NCBI GenBank assembly: GCA_003260355.1
Contig: MPSQ01000002.1
Span: 105,616-169,615 of the forward strand
Direction of reading: 5' to 3'
DNA from: SR1 bacterium human oral taxon HOT-345
GTDB taxonomy: Bacteria > Patescibacteriota > Gracilibacteria > Absconditabacterales > Absconditicoccaceae
DNA: 64,000 bases
Shown here: positions 20,697 through 31,193 of the stretch, in pieces
How the letters are laid out: every line of letters starts with the position of its first letter
Numbering within the stretch: position 1 is the stretch's first letter
Position numbers and translations under genes: made by a program
Notes under the pieces: generated by a model
Databases searched by the model: none
What the model was told of the DNA's origin: nothing
Seen by the model: the letters and a program-made list of their open reading frames with translations, nothing else

Positions 20697-22076
20697 ATGC
20701 ATATCGTTATCCTTTGAGCAGGTGGAAGCTGAATTTCCAATATCGCTCATCTTCTCCGAGATCTTGGCTATACGAATCTCATCGCCATTGATGCTCAAGA
20801 ATCGCAAATTACTCAAGCCCTTCGTGAAAGAGAAATCCCAGTTATCATTGGACATGGAAAATACCAGCCGAAAGCTGATGACATTCTCATCTATTCCGAA
20901 GCGACGAAAGAAAGCCCTGAAGTCCAATCCGCTTTTCAGCTCAAAAAGGAACAGCATTTTCCGATGAAGATTTGGAATTATTTTGAATTTCTCGGAGAAG
21001 TCACGAAATACTTTCGCACAGTCGGTTTTGCGGGGACAAATGGGAAATCAAGCTCTACCTCTTTAGCGATTGTTACAGGGAAGAAACTGATTCCTGAGCT
21101 GGGACTTGGAATTGTAGGAGCGCTAGTTCCTGATCTGAATAATAAGAGTTATTACCTAAAGGAAGATAAAAAATCTGAATTTAGCCAGCTTTTTGACTTT
21201 ATTTTCACAGGAAAAAAACTCCCGTATGAACTGATCAAAAAATACTATTTCTTCTTGGAAGCCTGCGAATACAAGAGGCATTTTCTCAATCTTGACCTAG
21301 AATATCTTCTGATTACCAATATTGAGCTGGATCATACCGATTATTATCGTGATTTGGCAGATTATCAGTCTGCTTTCGTGCAGATGAATCAAAAAACCAA
21401 AAATCTGACTTTCGTTTTGGATTCCTTTGAGTCTCCAGAAATTTTTTCTAAAATAAAGAAAATTCCGCTCAAGCATTGGGAATTAGACCATATCCGAGGG
21501 AAACCGACCGATTGCAATGCTTCACTGGTCGCAGGACTTTTTCAGGAACTTAATCCTGAACTTTCTTTGGAGCAGATTGAAAAGGAAATGAAGCCATTCA
21601 AAGGAATTTGGAGGAGAATGGAGTTTCTAACGACACTTCCAAGCTGAGCGAAACTCTTTTCGGACTATGGACATATCGCTTCTTCCATCCAGCTTGCTTA
21701 TGAGACTTTAAGAAATCGCTTTCCAGACTACAAACTTCTCGCTATTTTTCAGCCCCATCAAACCCATAGAGTCCTGAAAGGACGATCAGATTTTCAAAAA
21801 GCACTTGCTCCGTTTGATCAGCGTGCGATTTTCTCTATCTATACTGCAAGGGAAAAGCTTTCCGATTTTGCTGATGAACCGCTTTTTCAGGAGCAGCATT
21901 TTCAGTCTTTTTCTGAGTTTTGATCCTATTTTGCCAAAGCAGTGAAAGCTGAATATCTGGATACCTTTCAGCAAGTGCAAGAACTCTTGGCTACCCCTGA
22001 TGAAAAAACGATTGTCGTCGTATTTACAGCAGGGGATTTGGACTATCAACTGAGGAAAGCTTTTTTGCCTGGTTAA
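20697..22076 (+). CDS. murC: UDP-N-acetylmuramate--L-alanine ligase, 459 aa
   Basis: ATP-dependent ligase adding L-Ala to UDP-MurNAc in the cytosol. The N-terminal Rossmann fold has MHIVILGAGGSGISNIAHLL with two TGA glycines; the central ATP site is GFAGTNGKSSSTSLA (residues about 107-121); ITNIELDHTDYY is the Mur-ligase metal/His region; the C-terminal domain shows FQPHQTHRV. Size is normal. The His in the N-terminal motif and LDHTDYY favour MurC over MurD, which is elsewhere in the window. It converges on the DUF1015 gene. Confidence 0.88.
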
Positions 22077-22335
22077 TTAGAGGTTTTCAAAAGAAAGAAA
22101 TCTGATCTCAGATTTAGAATCAAATTTTTTTGAGCTTGTATTGTCAAAAAACCTTTGTCAAAGTGCTTTCAGAGACGTTTTGGGCGAAGAAACTTTTGTT
22201 GCTTCACTAAAAACGGTGTTTTTGGTCAGATTTCAGATTGTTTTTCCTCTTTTTTGGCGATTTTTTCCAGAAGTTATAGGTTTCTGAGAATATAAGACTA
22301 AGTCTATTGGAGACCATCAAATTTTTCTCTTTAAA
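22077..22335. other. intergenic region between convergent genes
   Basis: About 260 bp, AT-rich, no gene or repeat seen before the bidirectional terminator. Confidence 0.4.
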
Positions 22336-22368
22336 AAAACTGACCTGTTTGAGAGGTCAGCCTTTTTT
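22333..22368. terminator. bidirectional terminator between murC and DUF1015 gene
   Basis: CTGACCT and AGGTCAG form the stem, with A-run on the left and T-run on the right, so it can stop transcripts from both sides. It abuts the DUF1015 stop codon. Confidence 0.8.
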
Positions 22369-22369
22369 G

Positions 22370-23617
22370 TTATGATAACTTATGAATAATGAGTCCACTT
22401 CTGAGTTTTGGCTCAAACCAAGTTGTCTTTGGTGGCATGATATTTCCAGTGTCAGCAATATCAATCAGCTGCTGCATACTTACTGGATAGAGTGCAAAAG
22501 CAACTTTCATCTCTCCGTTATCTACTCTTCTTTTGAGCTCTCCGAGCCCTCTAAGTCCTCCTACAAAGTCAATTCTCTTGTCGGTTCTGAGGTCTTTGAT
22601 TCCGAAGAGCTGATCCAAAACGAGATTGGAAAGGATCGTCACATCAAGCACTCCAATAGGATCTTTATCATCATAGGTTCCTTCTTTCGCAGTGAGAGAG
22701 TATCGTTTATTGCCTAGATACATACTGAAATTATGAAGTGCTGTAGGTTTATATTCAGCTTCTCCTTTTTCTTCTACCGTGAAATGAGTCTGAAGTTTTT
22801 CAAGCAGTTCTGCTTCGCTCATTCCGTTGAGATCTTTCAAAACTCTATTGTAATCCATGATTTTGAGCTGATTATCTGGGAAAATTACTGCCATAAAGTA
22901 GTTAAATTCTTCCTCTCCAGTGTAATCAGGTTTCTCTGCTCTTCTCTCAAGTCCAACCCTTGCAGCAGCAGCGGTTCTGTGGTGTCCATCAGCAACATAG
23001 AGCGCAGGAACTTTCGCAAAAAGCTCGGTAATTTTAGCAACCAAAGCCTGATCATTGATCACTCGGAAATGGTGTCCGAATCCATCATCTGCCACGAAAT
23101 CATATTCAGGTTTCTGATTTTTTACGACTTCTTCAATGATTCCATCAAGCTCTGCCTGTGCTGGATAGGCAAAAAACACCGGTTCTACATTTGCATCTGT
23201 AATGTTCACATGGATCATTCTATCATCCTCCTTGTCTCTACGAGTGAGTTCGTGCTTTTTGATGCTCTCATTGAAATAATCATCAATGCTGGTGCAGGCT
23301 ACGAATCCGTATTGGGTTCTTTCACCCATCGTCTGCCCATAGATATAGATTTTTGGTTCAGCATCTTGAACAAGCCATCCTTTATCCTGGAATGCTTTGA
23401 AATTCTCTACGACCTTGTCATATACGGCTTGCGAATGCTCATCAGTCCCTTCTGGAAGATCAATTTCTGCCTTGGTAACATGAAGAAGAGAATACTGATT
23501 CCCTGCAGCTTCTTGTCTCGCTTCGGCTGAATTCATCACATCATAAGGGCGAGATGCAAGCTGTGCTACGATCTCTTGTGGAGGGCGAAGCCCTTTGAAT
23601 GGTCTTACTACTACCAT
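22370..23617 (-). CDS. DUF1015 family protein, 415 aa
   Basis: Conserved cytosolic protein of the DUF1015 family; some archaeal relatives are reported as serine kinases, but the bacterial role is not settled. Family marks: VVRPFKGLRPP at the start, ASRPYDVMNSAEAR, QYSLLHV, KHELTRRDKEDDR, and YVADGHHRTAAA (about residues 210-221). CGA in HHF.VINDQ lies where relatives have Trp, one of the CGA=Trp clues. No in-frame TGA at all, unlike its neighbours, suggesting strong expression or a codon constraint. Complete ORF, converging on murC. Confidence 0.9.
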   Translation of the reverse strand: MVVVRPFKGLRPPQEIVAQLASRPYDVMNSAEARQEAAGNQYSLLHVTKAEIDLPEGTDEHSQAVYDKVVENFKAFQDKGWLVQDAEPKIYIYGQTMGERTQYGFVACTSIDDYFNESIKKHELTRRDKEDDRMIHVNITDANVEPVFFAYPAQAELDGIIEEVVKNQKPEYDFVADDGFGHHFRVINDQALVAKITELFAKVPALYVADGHHRTAAAARVGLERRAEKPDYTGEEEFNYFMAVIFPDNQLKIMDYNRVLKDLNGMSEAELLEKLQTHFTVEEKGEAEYKPTALHNFSMYLGNKRYSLTAKEGTYDDKDPIGVLDVTILSNLVLDQLFGIKDLRTDKRIDFVGGLRGLGELKRRVDNGEMKVAFALYPVSMQQLIDIADTGNIMPPKTTWFEPKLRSGLIIHKLS

Positions 23618-23657
23618 GATTTATTTGATAAGAAAATAAAAAAGAAATTCTGACTTA

Positions 23658-23685
23658 ACCTTAGTATTTTTAATGGGAAAGTCAA
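23658..23685 (-). promoter_or_regulatory. weak candidate promoter of the DUF1015 gene
   Basis: On the minus strand TTGACT (23680-23685), 16-bp spacer, TAAGGT (23658-23663). The -10 box is poor; the spacing and position fit. Confidence 0.3.
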
Positions 23686-23781
23686 GGACAATCAGATTTT
23701 TCTGTTTTTTATTTCCTTGCTGTGATGTTTCCTCTCAGGTTAGGCAGATTCTCTTTTGTGCTGGGTATTTTAGTTAGAAGT

Positions 23782-24717
23782 TTATGCGTTTGCATCTTCG
23801 TTATTGATTTTTTTAGCAACCACCATGATCCTCTGGGCATTGCTTCCGATAGGATAACATCCCATTAACGTGATGAAACTTCCTTTTTGGTCTTGAAATT
23901 CATGGTAATATTCAGCGACATCTTTTGGATAAATGATTTTTCTTTCGAGCATTTCATAGGTTGAAAGCTGACCATTCCATATGATTTGGATTTTTTGCCC
24001 TGCTTGGAGTTTAGGGAGGTTCCTAAAGATAAATCCGTATTCATTGTGCTTCCACCGCTCTGTTGAGCTATGCGCAAAAATAAGAGCGTTTCCTTCTGTT
24101 CATGGAGCCGGTGTAGTCGGGTATTTTACGGCACCTTGCATCAATTCCTCATCAAACTGTCCCTCTGAAAAGTCCTCTTCTCCTTTGATTGGGACATCAA
24201 TAAGTGGTGTATTGACGTTGAGGTCGGGAATGATGAGTCTATTTGTCGGAGGGAGGGTATTAAATTCAATACTGTGGGTTTCTTGCTTTTTTGCAAGGAA
24301 CTCTTTCATCGTAGGAGCAAGTTCTTTCTCTGTTCTAAAGCTTGCCTGGAGGCTCGTAAATTGATCTTCAAGTTCATTCAGCTTTTGTGCTTTTTGCTTA
24401 ATGTGATCTTGAGATGTTGGGACTGAGGTTATTTTTAAATCCTCGGGAGCTGCTTTTGGTTCGGTCGCAAAGGTATCGTTGATTGTTAAGAGGACGAGTC
24501 TTGCGTTGGTGAAAAAGAAAAATCCTGAGAAAACAATGATGAAAAGGATAATCAGTATTTTTAACTCTGACAGGAGTTTCATTTTTGGGAGCTTGAAATC
24601 CGGAAAAGAGAATGATTTCTTGGCTGGTCTCTTAGCCTCCAAGTCAGACTCAGCTATGCTGAGCTCTCCGCTGGTATTTGCGTAAAGGTTTTCTAATTCA
24701 TCAAGATGGACATACAT
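23782..24717 (-). CDS. sortase, 311 aa
   Basis: Transpeptidase that cuts sorting signals and joins surface proteins to the wall or to each other. A cytoplasmic N-terminus of about 50 residues is followed by a membrane segment (ILIILFIIVFSGFFFF) and a long extracellular linker. The catalytic domain has NALIFAHSS with the His, ITLMGCYPIG with the Cys (in place of TLxTC) and AQRIMVV with the Arg. TGA encodes Gly in TPAPGTEGN just before the catalytic His. No LPxTG-like substrate was found in this window, so its clients lie elsewhere or use another signal. Confidence 0.9.
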
Positions 24718-24851
24718 TTTTAATTCTTACAGAGGTTAAAGTTTTCCTCTTCTATTATAGCTATTTTTTGAAATAAGAAAAAAATCTGACTTTTTATCTT
24801 CGGTCTAGATTGACAAAATCAGATTTTGAGATGTTTCTTTTTGGTGAACGG

Positions 24852-26411
24852 TTATTCCTTTTTGCTCAGCTGGTATATCACAGCACCAATGCTTATTATA
24901 AGCAGCAAGAACGCTCGTTTTGCCCAAGTCGCAGAAATGCTGATTGAGAAACTTCGGCTATTTGCGAGATCGGCCATTCGGAAGATAAAAGTTAAGAGCC
25001 GCTGTAGAGGGAGGGCAAGCCATAGCCAATGCGTCCAAATGACTATTATTACTGTGATAAAACCACCGATCGTGATAATTGGCACCAAAGGAACGATCAA
25101 AAGGTTGATGAGCACGCCGGTGAGGTTCGTTTCTCCAATGAAGAAAAGCAGAATGGGGAGGGTTCCGAATGTTGCTCCGAGGGTTGGGAGTCCGTAGTTC
25201 TTGAGGAAACCCGTTAAGCATGGGAGTCAGATTTTTTTCTCTTTTACCTTTGGTTTGGAAGGGGGGATTTTTTGGAATTTTGTCCGCCATTCGTTGATGA
25301 GGACAATCCCGATTACCGCTCCAAAGCTCAGGAGGAATCCTAGATCGTAAATCAGAAAGAAGGGATTATAGCAGAGCATGAGGACGAAGGCATATTTCAA
25401 AAGCCTCCAAATCTTGATTTCTCTCCCTCGGAATACTGCCAGAAGCGAAAGCACTGCCATAATTAAAGCTCTTAGCACACTGGAATCCCCACCACAGAGC
25501 AGTGCGAAGGCAACCACTCCGAGAATAATCAATCCATTTCTGATATAGAAAGGAACCCAAAAGAGCACAGCACTGAGAAATACGACAATCATCACGAGAT
25601 TTCCTCCGCTGACGGCAATGATATGCACGATCCCACTGTTTACAAAGTTTTGATAGGCTCCCGTTTCTAGCTGGGACTTGTCTCCGATCAGCATTCCCAA
25701 GAGTAAGGCGGCTTCTTTGTCAGGAAATACTTTTTGGATGCGTTCTTTGAGTCGGGTTCTGGTGGTGCTTAGTTGATGATGGAGCCAAGATGCTTGGATT
25801 TTATTTTGTTGAGCTGGAAGGGAGAATTTTTCATACAGGGTTCCTGAGATGTCTTTCATTAGCAGCCGTTTATCATAGTTGAATTGGTAGTCTCGGAAGT
25901 TTTCTCCGCTTCCACTGAAAAGCAGCTCTGTGTAGAGTTTTGATGGATCGATGGTTTTTAGGGTGGCTCCTAGGTGCAGGCTTTTTCCTATCTGGTGCGG
26001 CATCTCGGTCTTGAGGAAATATGTTTTTCCGTTGTTGGTCTGGACGATGTAAGTGTTCGGTTTGGTTTGTTCAAGGATGAGGACTTCTTCCATAAAAGGA
26101 GTGAAAGCTGATTGAGGACTTTCGATCCTTAGGGGAGCAAAGGAAAAGAAGTTTGAAATCAGATTTTGATCTGTTGGTAGCAAGGTGAATGTGATTACTA
26201 TACCAGCGAGTAATAAGGCTAGGCTTTCGGTCTGGAGGAGGCGTTTGCAATTTGCGAAGAAAAAGGGTTTCCTTTGTTTGCTTGCTCGCGTGATGAGGAA
26301 AAGAATCAAGACGCTCAGGAGGCAAGCTCCAGCAAAGAAAATTAGTCCTCGCTTGAGGCGGAGGAAGCTCGTAAAAGCTCGAGTAAACAATGCAAAGCTT
26401 GCAAGGAACAT
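24852..26411 (-). CDS. comEC: ComEC/Rec2 competence channel protein, 519 aa
   Basis: Membrane channel that takes single-stranded DNA into the cytosol during transformation. An N-terminal OB-like domain (FLKTEMPHQIGKSL, FRDYQFNYDKRLL) is followed by the competence domain: LLLGMLIGDKSQL, VNSGIVHIIAVSGGNL, RALIMAVLSLLAVF, YDLGFLLSFGAV, then further helices to LSKKE. The frame passes one TGA in the Lys-rich cytosolic loop (KEKKIGLPCLTG). The start at 26411 is supported by a promoter 37 bp upstream. It lacks the C-terminal metallo-beta-lactamase domain of long ComEC proteins, so another nuclease must degrade the second strand. Confidence 0.9.
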
Positions 26412-26447
26412 CGGCTTTAGGTTTAGGGGGGTAAAGTATGTTGATGA

Positions 26448-26475
26448 AGTGTAGGAATCGTTTTGAGTTTGTCAA
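26448..26475 (-). promoter_or_regulatory. promoter of comEC
   Basis: On the minus strand TTGACA (26470-26475), 16-bp spacer, TACACT (26448-26453). Leader about 30 nt. Confidence 0.6.
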
Positions 26476-26530
26476 GTCAAATTTTTCGAGAGATAAGAAT
26501 GATTTGTTTTATCTCCTTTTGTTTTGATAG

Positions 26531-26562
26531 AAAAAAAACAGATTTTTATGTCTGTTTTTTTT
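26531..26562. terminator. A/T-flanked hairpin terminator
   Basis: Twelve-bp stem made of an A-run plus CAGA and TCTG plus a T-run, loop of eight. It follows the 195-aa gene (minus) and can work in both directions. Confidence 0.7.
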
Positions 26563-26598
26563 CGTAATTTTTCGCTCTCTTTGGAAGAGGAGAGATTT

Positions 26599-27186
26599 TT
26601 AGTTTTGAGCGGCTGGGTTTGCTACTGGAGTAGGAGCAGGAAGGAGTTTCTGTCCCTCTGGAGTAGAGAAAATCGTTTGCAACTCCTGCACGAGTGCCCA
26701 GTGATTCTTTTCAAGCTCTGTGATTCTCTTTTCAAGTGAGCTTAGCCCTTCAGTTGTCGTTGGTTGAGAGGCTGTAGGGAGGAGGGAAGTCGTTGTCCCT
26801 GTCGTAGTTTCTTCGTCTAAGCATTTAGGCTCTCCATAACTTTCACATGCCATTCTGGTGCAAGCCGTTCCCCCATCTGCTAGCCTATTGCACGTATTGC
26901 ATCCATCGTAGAAGCTTTTGCAGGTCGCTGGGATACTGGCTGCTAGGTCTGTAGTAGGAGTTTCATCTGTAGTAGCGGTTTCGTTGTTGCCTGTAGCGGT
27001 ATCGCAATTCGGACAACTACAATTATATTGATTGTGGAGGTGCTGTATTACGGATTCTGGTAAAGCACTTGCTCGGTAGTGAACGAGATTGCTATTTTCA
27101 CTCTCGTAGCTCGTGTAGATTCGGAGTCCCACGAGTGCCAAAAGCCAAAAAAGGGTTGTTCGTAAAATAGTTTTGAATACTTTCAT
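26599..27186 (-). CDS. membrane-anchored Cys-rich protein, 195 aa
   Basis: MKVFKTILRTTLFWLLALVGL is an uncleaved or cleaved N-terminal membrane segment. The exported part has eight Cys in pairs (CSCPNC, CKSFYDGCNTCN, CTRMAC, KC), probably disulfides, between Thr-rich linkers, then a coiled-coil-like helix (SLEKRITELEKNHWALVQELQ) and a Pro/Ala tail. No TGA is used. It lies 24 bp downstream of the pseudouridine synthase, in one transcript. No family recognised; a surface or envelope role is inferred. Confidence 0.75.
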   Translation of the reverse strand: MKVFKTILRTTLFWLLALVGLRIYTSYESENSNLVHYRASALPESVIQHLHNQYNCSCPNCDTATGNNETATTDETPTTDLAASIPATCKSFYDGCNTCNRLADGGTACTRMACESYGEPKCLDEETTTGTTTSLLPTASQPTTTEGLSSLEKRITELEKNHWALVQELQTIFSTPEGQKLLPAPTPVANPAAQN

Positions 27187-27210
27187 GATTTTGTATAAAT
27201 AAACTAAAAG

Positions 27211-28200
27211 TTAAGTAAACAGTTTGAACTCCTGAGGAAGTGGAGCCTCGAAGGCAATCAGCTTTCCATTAAGGTTTTTGAACTGATACTTCCAACAGTG
27301 TAATAATTGTCTCTGAATATGCAAGCTTTTGTATACAATTCTATTGATTGCGGGTTTCCCATAGATGAGATCCCCCAAAACAGGGAAGTTTTCGCTTGCA
27401 AGGTGGATTCTGATTTGGTGCATTCTGCCGCTATAGAGCTTTACCCTAACGAGGGAAATCTGACCGAGCTCGTTATGCTGGAGCGTTTTTTCACATCGGC
27501 ATTCAGTTTTTGAATCTAGTCCATCACTTTCGTTGAGCTGCATCTGAGCTCTGGCGAATTTGGCGTTGTAGGTTTTTTCTATTGCTTTATCAATGATGAG
27601 ATGCTTGGGAAATTTTCCTGCGACTCGAGTCAGGTATTCTTTGCTGATTGCCCTTTCTCTGATGATTTGGTTGATGTATTGCAGGGACTCGTAGGTTTTT
27701 GCGGCGATGAGCACTCCAGAGGTATCTTTATCTAGTCTGTATCAAAAAGAAGGTTTAAAAGTCTGATTTTTTTCCTCTTTTTGTCCCTCGCTTCTCGAGC
27801 AGTATCGTTCTAAGTAATCGTTCATACAGAGATCGTTTCGGTGTTTATTACTTGGGTGGAGGACGATCCCAGCCGGCTTATTAAATGCGAGTCGCTGCTC
27901 GTCTTCGTAGAGAATCCATGATTTTATGAGTTTAGGGTCTAGCTTTTGGAATTTTTTTTCTTTTTGCGTGAGCATAAGCTGTTTGTCTTTGGTGCCGAGG
28001 AGTGATTCTGGGAGCTCAAGCAGGTCGCCTTCATGGAGTCTGGTTTCTTCTTTTGTTTTTTTTCCATTTACTTTGATTTCTCCTTTACGAATCCAAGAAT
28101 AGATGTCAGAAAGTCTGACCTGCGGATAGGGTTTACAAAATTTTCTCAGGAAGCGATCGCATCTCTGGTTGGCTTGGTCGGGAGTAATTATTAGTTCCAT
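27211..28200 (-). CDS. RluA-family pseudouridine synthase, 329 aa
   Basis: Converts specific uridines of rRNA to pseudouridine. N-terminal S4 RNA-binding domain (RCDRFLRKF...IRKGEIKVNGKK, residues about 10-70), then the catalytic domain with FNKPAGIVLHP and GYRLDKDTSGVL, whose Asp is the catalytic residue. The Gly before YRLD is TGA, and the gene splits in two without readthrough. Further family motifs: YSGRMHQIRIHLA and PVLGDLIYG. CGA in KEYLT.VAGK fits Trp better than Arg. The start is MELIITPDQ; a longer form from 28245 would add 15 residues. Exact rRNA target is unknown. Confidence 0.92.
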
Positions 28201-28260
28201 TGGAGCGGCGAGGATAAAGCGTTTCCTAGTATAGAAAAAACGCAAAAAACTTCAAGTTTA

Positions 28261-28283
28261 AAAAAACTGATCCTAGGATCAGT
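28261..28283 (-). terminator. terminator after the sigma/HARE gene
   Basis: Perfect palindrome CTGATCCTAGGATCAG (28266-28281), followed on the minus strand by seven T. Confidence 0.85.
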
Positions 28284-28295
28284 TCTTGAGCGGGA

Positions 28296-29408
28296 TTATT
28301 TCTTGGTTTTGTGCGGTGGATTCTCTCTATAAGCATAGAGTCCTTTTTCGATTTTCTCAAAGGTAGTATTGTATTTTTGGAGATTAAGGAGGATGGTGTT
28401 TTGACTCACCATTTTTTCCCTTAGCACTTCTCTCGCTAATTCCTTTACGGTCATCGGCTTTTGAAATCTTTTGAAAACTCTTATGAGAATATCTTTTACA
28501 TTTCCTCCTTCATATCCTCGCTCTTTGAGTCCGTAAAGTCCTAGTCCTAAGTTTACAAAGATATCGTTGTGTTTGACGAGGTCGTTGTGTACGGAATTTG
28601 CTTTGATAGAGCATTCTGGGAATCGCTCCATAATTTTTGCTGGGAGCTCTTGGTAATGGATTGGTTTATTGAGTCTTCTCATCGTATAAAGGATCTTGAG
28701 CTTCAGAGTTTTTGGATAGATGTCTGGAAATTCTACCAGTCCAATCTTTCCATCCAAAATTGCCATACCTTTTACAATGCGGAAAAAGTTGATATAGAAG
28801 AGATCGTTTTTTAGGAAGCTGATGTCTCTGAATTCCTCTAGGAACTCCTCCTTTAGGGTCCCGATAAATTCGTAGAGGTCTTGGCTTTCCTTTCTCTTTG
28901 TGAAGTAATTTTGGCTAAAAATTACCATTTTTGTGAGAAGGTCCTCGTAAAGAGGCTCGATATAGAATGCTTTAGAGAGATATTTATTTCTTTTGAGATA
29001 GGTGATATCAAAGTCGGAAATCAGAATTAATTTTAATTCTGGCTTTGAAAACTTTTGAACATTTTTGTTCATTATCTTTGCAAGGAGGGTGTCCTCGTCA
29101 AGAAGTCCTCCATGGATCTCAAGGATTTTTTTGGTTTCCTCTAGGACGTTGATGTATGCTTCATTTCCTACAATGAGTCTTCTGAATCTCATTAATGCTT
29201 GAGTTTCGATTTGTCTTACCCTTTCTCTCGTGAGAGAGTATTCTCTACCGATTTTCTGAAGAGGAACCTCTTTTTCTCCATCAAGTCAAAACTTTCTCAT
29301 TAAAACCAGCCTTTCCTTTGGTTTGCAGTAAATGAGAACATCTTTTAATTGAGTAGTTTCTATATCTACTTTAATTTTTTTATCATCCATTTTTGCAATA
29401 AATCCCAT
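28296..29408 (-). CDS. sigma-70 region 4-like and HARE-HTH transcription factor, 370 aa
   Basis: DNA-binding protein that probably acts on RNA polymerase or promoters. Residues about 20-75 look like sigma region 3-4: RERLVLMRKFGLDGEKEVPLQKIG followed by SLTRERVRQIETQALMRFR, the -35 recognition helix pattern. A long helical middle follows. Residues about 235-365 contain winged-helix units of the HARE type (LNKPIHYQELPAKIMER, and PMTVKELAREVLRE...GLYAY). No sigma region 2 is present, so it cannot be a full sigma factor. One TGA (KFGLDGE) must be read to reach the N-terminus; without it the sigma part is lost. Start at 29408 or 29390. Confidence 0.8.
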
Positions 29409-29457
29409 GGAGTATGTACTAATAATAAATTGATTTATGTATTTTCTTACCTATTGG

Positions 29458-29485
29458 AGTATAAGAAATGGAAAGAGAATGTCAA
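29458..29485 (-). promoter_or_regulatory. promoter of the sigma/HARE gene
   Basis: On the minus strand TTGACA (29480-29485), 16-bp spacer, TATACT (29458-29463). Leader about 43 nt. Confidence 0.75.
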
Positions 29486-29568
29486 GTATTTTATTCTGCT
29501 TTAAAAATACTTGGTTGGAAAGGAAGAACGTCTCGCTTTTTTCAGGTTTTTTCTATTTAATGGGAAAG

Positions 29569-30912
29569 CTATAAGTTAGCTATGGTTAATTTTGCTCCTT
29601 TTGTGCAACCATTGAGGGCGTTTTTAGACTCTGCCATATTTCGATAGTCACCTTTTACATCCGCGGTTTTTACGGTAATTCGTTCTTCTGCCAAGCCTTT
29701 CATTACCATATAAATATCACAGCTGACGGTCATGTTTGGATTGGTATTAGAGCCGATCATTCTTTTTTCAAGCGCTGTTTTCATATAAGGATAATTACTG
29801 TCGGAAGTTGCTATGTGCGTGAATTTTGTATTTTTCTTGGTAGAAAGAGGAATATTATTTGTTTTGATAAGATGTTTAATGGCATCAATCATCGTCACTT
29901 CTTGGTTTGGGCTGCTTGTCTTGTTTGAAGGCTGGTTTGAAGTCTGGGTTTGTGTGCTGGCGGGAGTTTGCGTATTTGTAGGTTCTTCAATTCTTTGGAC
30001 GCTCAGTCCTGTAGAGAGATTTGTTCCGCTAGGTAAAGAAGATGATTCTCCTGAAGTGAGGCCATTGGCTTCTGCACCTGTTTCGTTGATGATTAGGTTG
30101 ATATTGTCTCCAGATAAACTTTGCTCTCCAGAGAGAGAGGATGCCTCTCCGCTAAGATTCATCTCAATAACACTTCCTGTTCCTTCAAAGAGGAAGTCTG
30201 AATCAATTTCTCATTCGTTACTTCCTGTTTTGGTATTGGTAATTTCTTTTCCCTTGACTCCTTCAATGAAGGTAGATATTCAGTTTTTTATGTCTTCTAT
30301 TTTTTCATATTTACCTCAGAAAAGAGATGCTGCGAGTCCTCCACATCCAAGAACGAAAAAAATGAGGAAATATAATGAAGAAAAAATTGGTCTCTCTCGC
30401 AGTTGAGTAGTTCTGAAAATGACCATGATTGCGATCATCATTCCGATAGCTCAGATGAATATTGCAATGAAGTCGAAGATTTCTCGAAACATATAGAGAA
30501 TCCCTCAAAATCCTATAAGTGCAAGAAGAAAGATTAAAAGACGATAAAGTCCTCCTCCGTTTGTCGTCTGATTTTTTCTGTTACGGTTTATTCTGGTTTT
30601 GATATACTCAATATTGGATTCAGATAGTGTAGGAGAGGATTCTTCCTTTTTTTCTTTTGTAAAAAAATCTTTTTCTCCTGTTTCCTTAGGAGTTGGGTGT
30701 TTTTCTCTTATGAGAGGAGCTTCTCATTTTTGCTCCGATCTTTGTTTAGATTGTTTTCGTAAAAGGGCAAGGAAAATCGTTGCTACAAAGTTGATTCCTC
30801 CTAAAATGTATCGCCTTGGTTCGTTTCGTAGAAGCCCTATGATAATCGCTTGGATTACAAAGATATAGATGATGCTTATTATGATTGGTCACTTTTTCGT
30901 CATGTTTGTCAT
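29569..30912 (-). CDS. multi-span membrane protein with low-complexity exported domain, 447 aa
   Basis: Frame reconstructed with eight or so TGA as Gly. Order: two membrane segments at the N-terminus (ISIIYIFVIQAIIIGLL and ILGGINFVATIFLALL), a charged cytosolic loop rich in Lys/Glu (about residues 55-115), two more segments (RLLIFLLALIGFGGILYMF, IFIGAIGMMIAIMVIF), a fifth (SLYFLIFFVLGCGGLAASLF), then an exported part. That part has SLSGE/LSSGES repeats, a Thr/Gln/Pro/Asn linker and a C-terminal domain with two Cys (VSCDIY, NGCTKG). No family recognised. The SLSG motif also occurs in the lipoprotein at 2586. Confidence 0.75.
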
Positions 30913-31193
30913 GAATTATCTCAGTAAATAAAATTCTGTTTCTTTGATAGCAATTTCTTTTCTTTTTTCAAGCGGAGATGTGATAAAAACGAGGGAACTT
31001 GTAGAAAAAATTTTAGTGAGTGTTTTTGTTTTAGAATGTTTGATGATTTTCCCTTGAAATTCCCCTTTTTATTGATAGGAATGGGATGTTTTTTGTGACT
31101 TAGAAGATGTTCGGCCTTTGGGGGCTGTTGTGAATGATGTGATTGTGCTTTTTTTGAGGCACGTTAAATATTATATTGCTAACAATAATGCTT
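30913..31193. other. divergent intergenic region
   Basis: About 280 bp between two divergent genes. No well-spaced promoter was found for either. A short frame from 31040 (MFDDFPLKFPFLLIG..., 43 codons, Cys-rich) is possible but unsupported. Confidence 0.3.
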
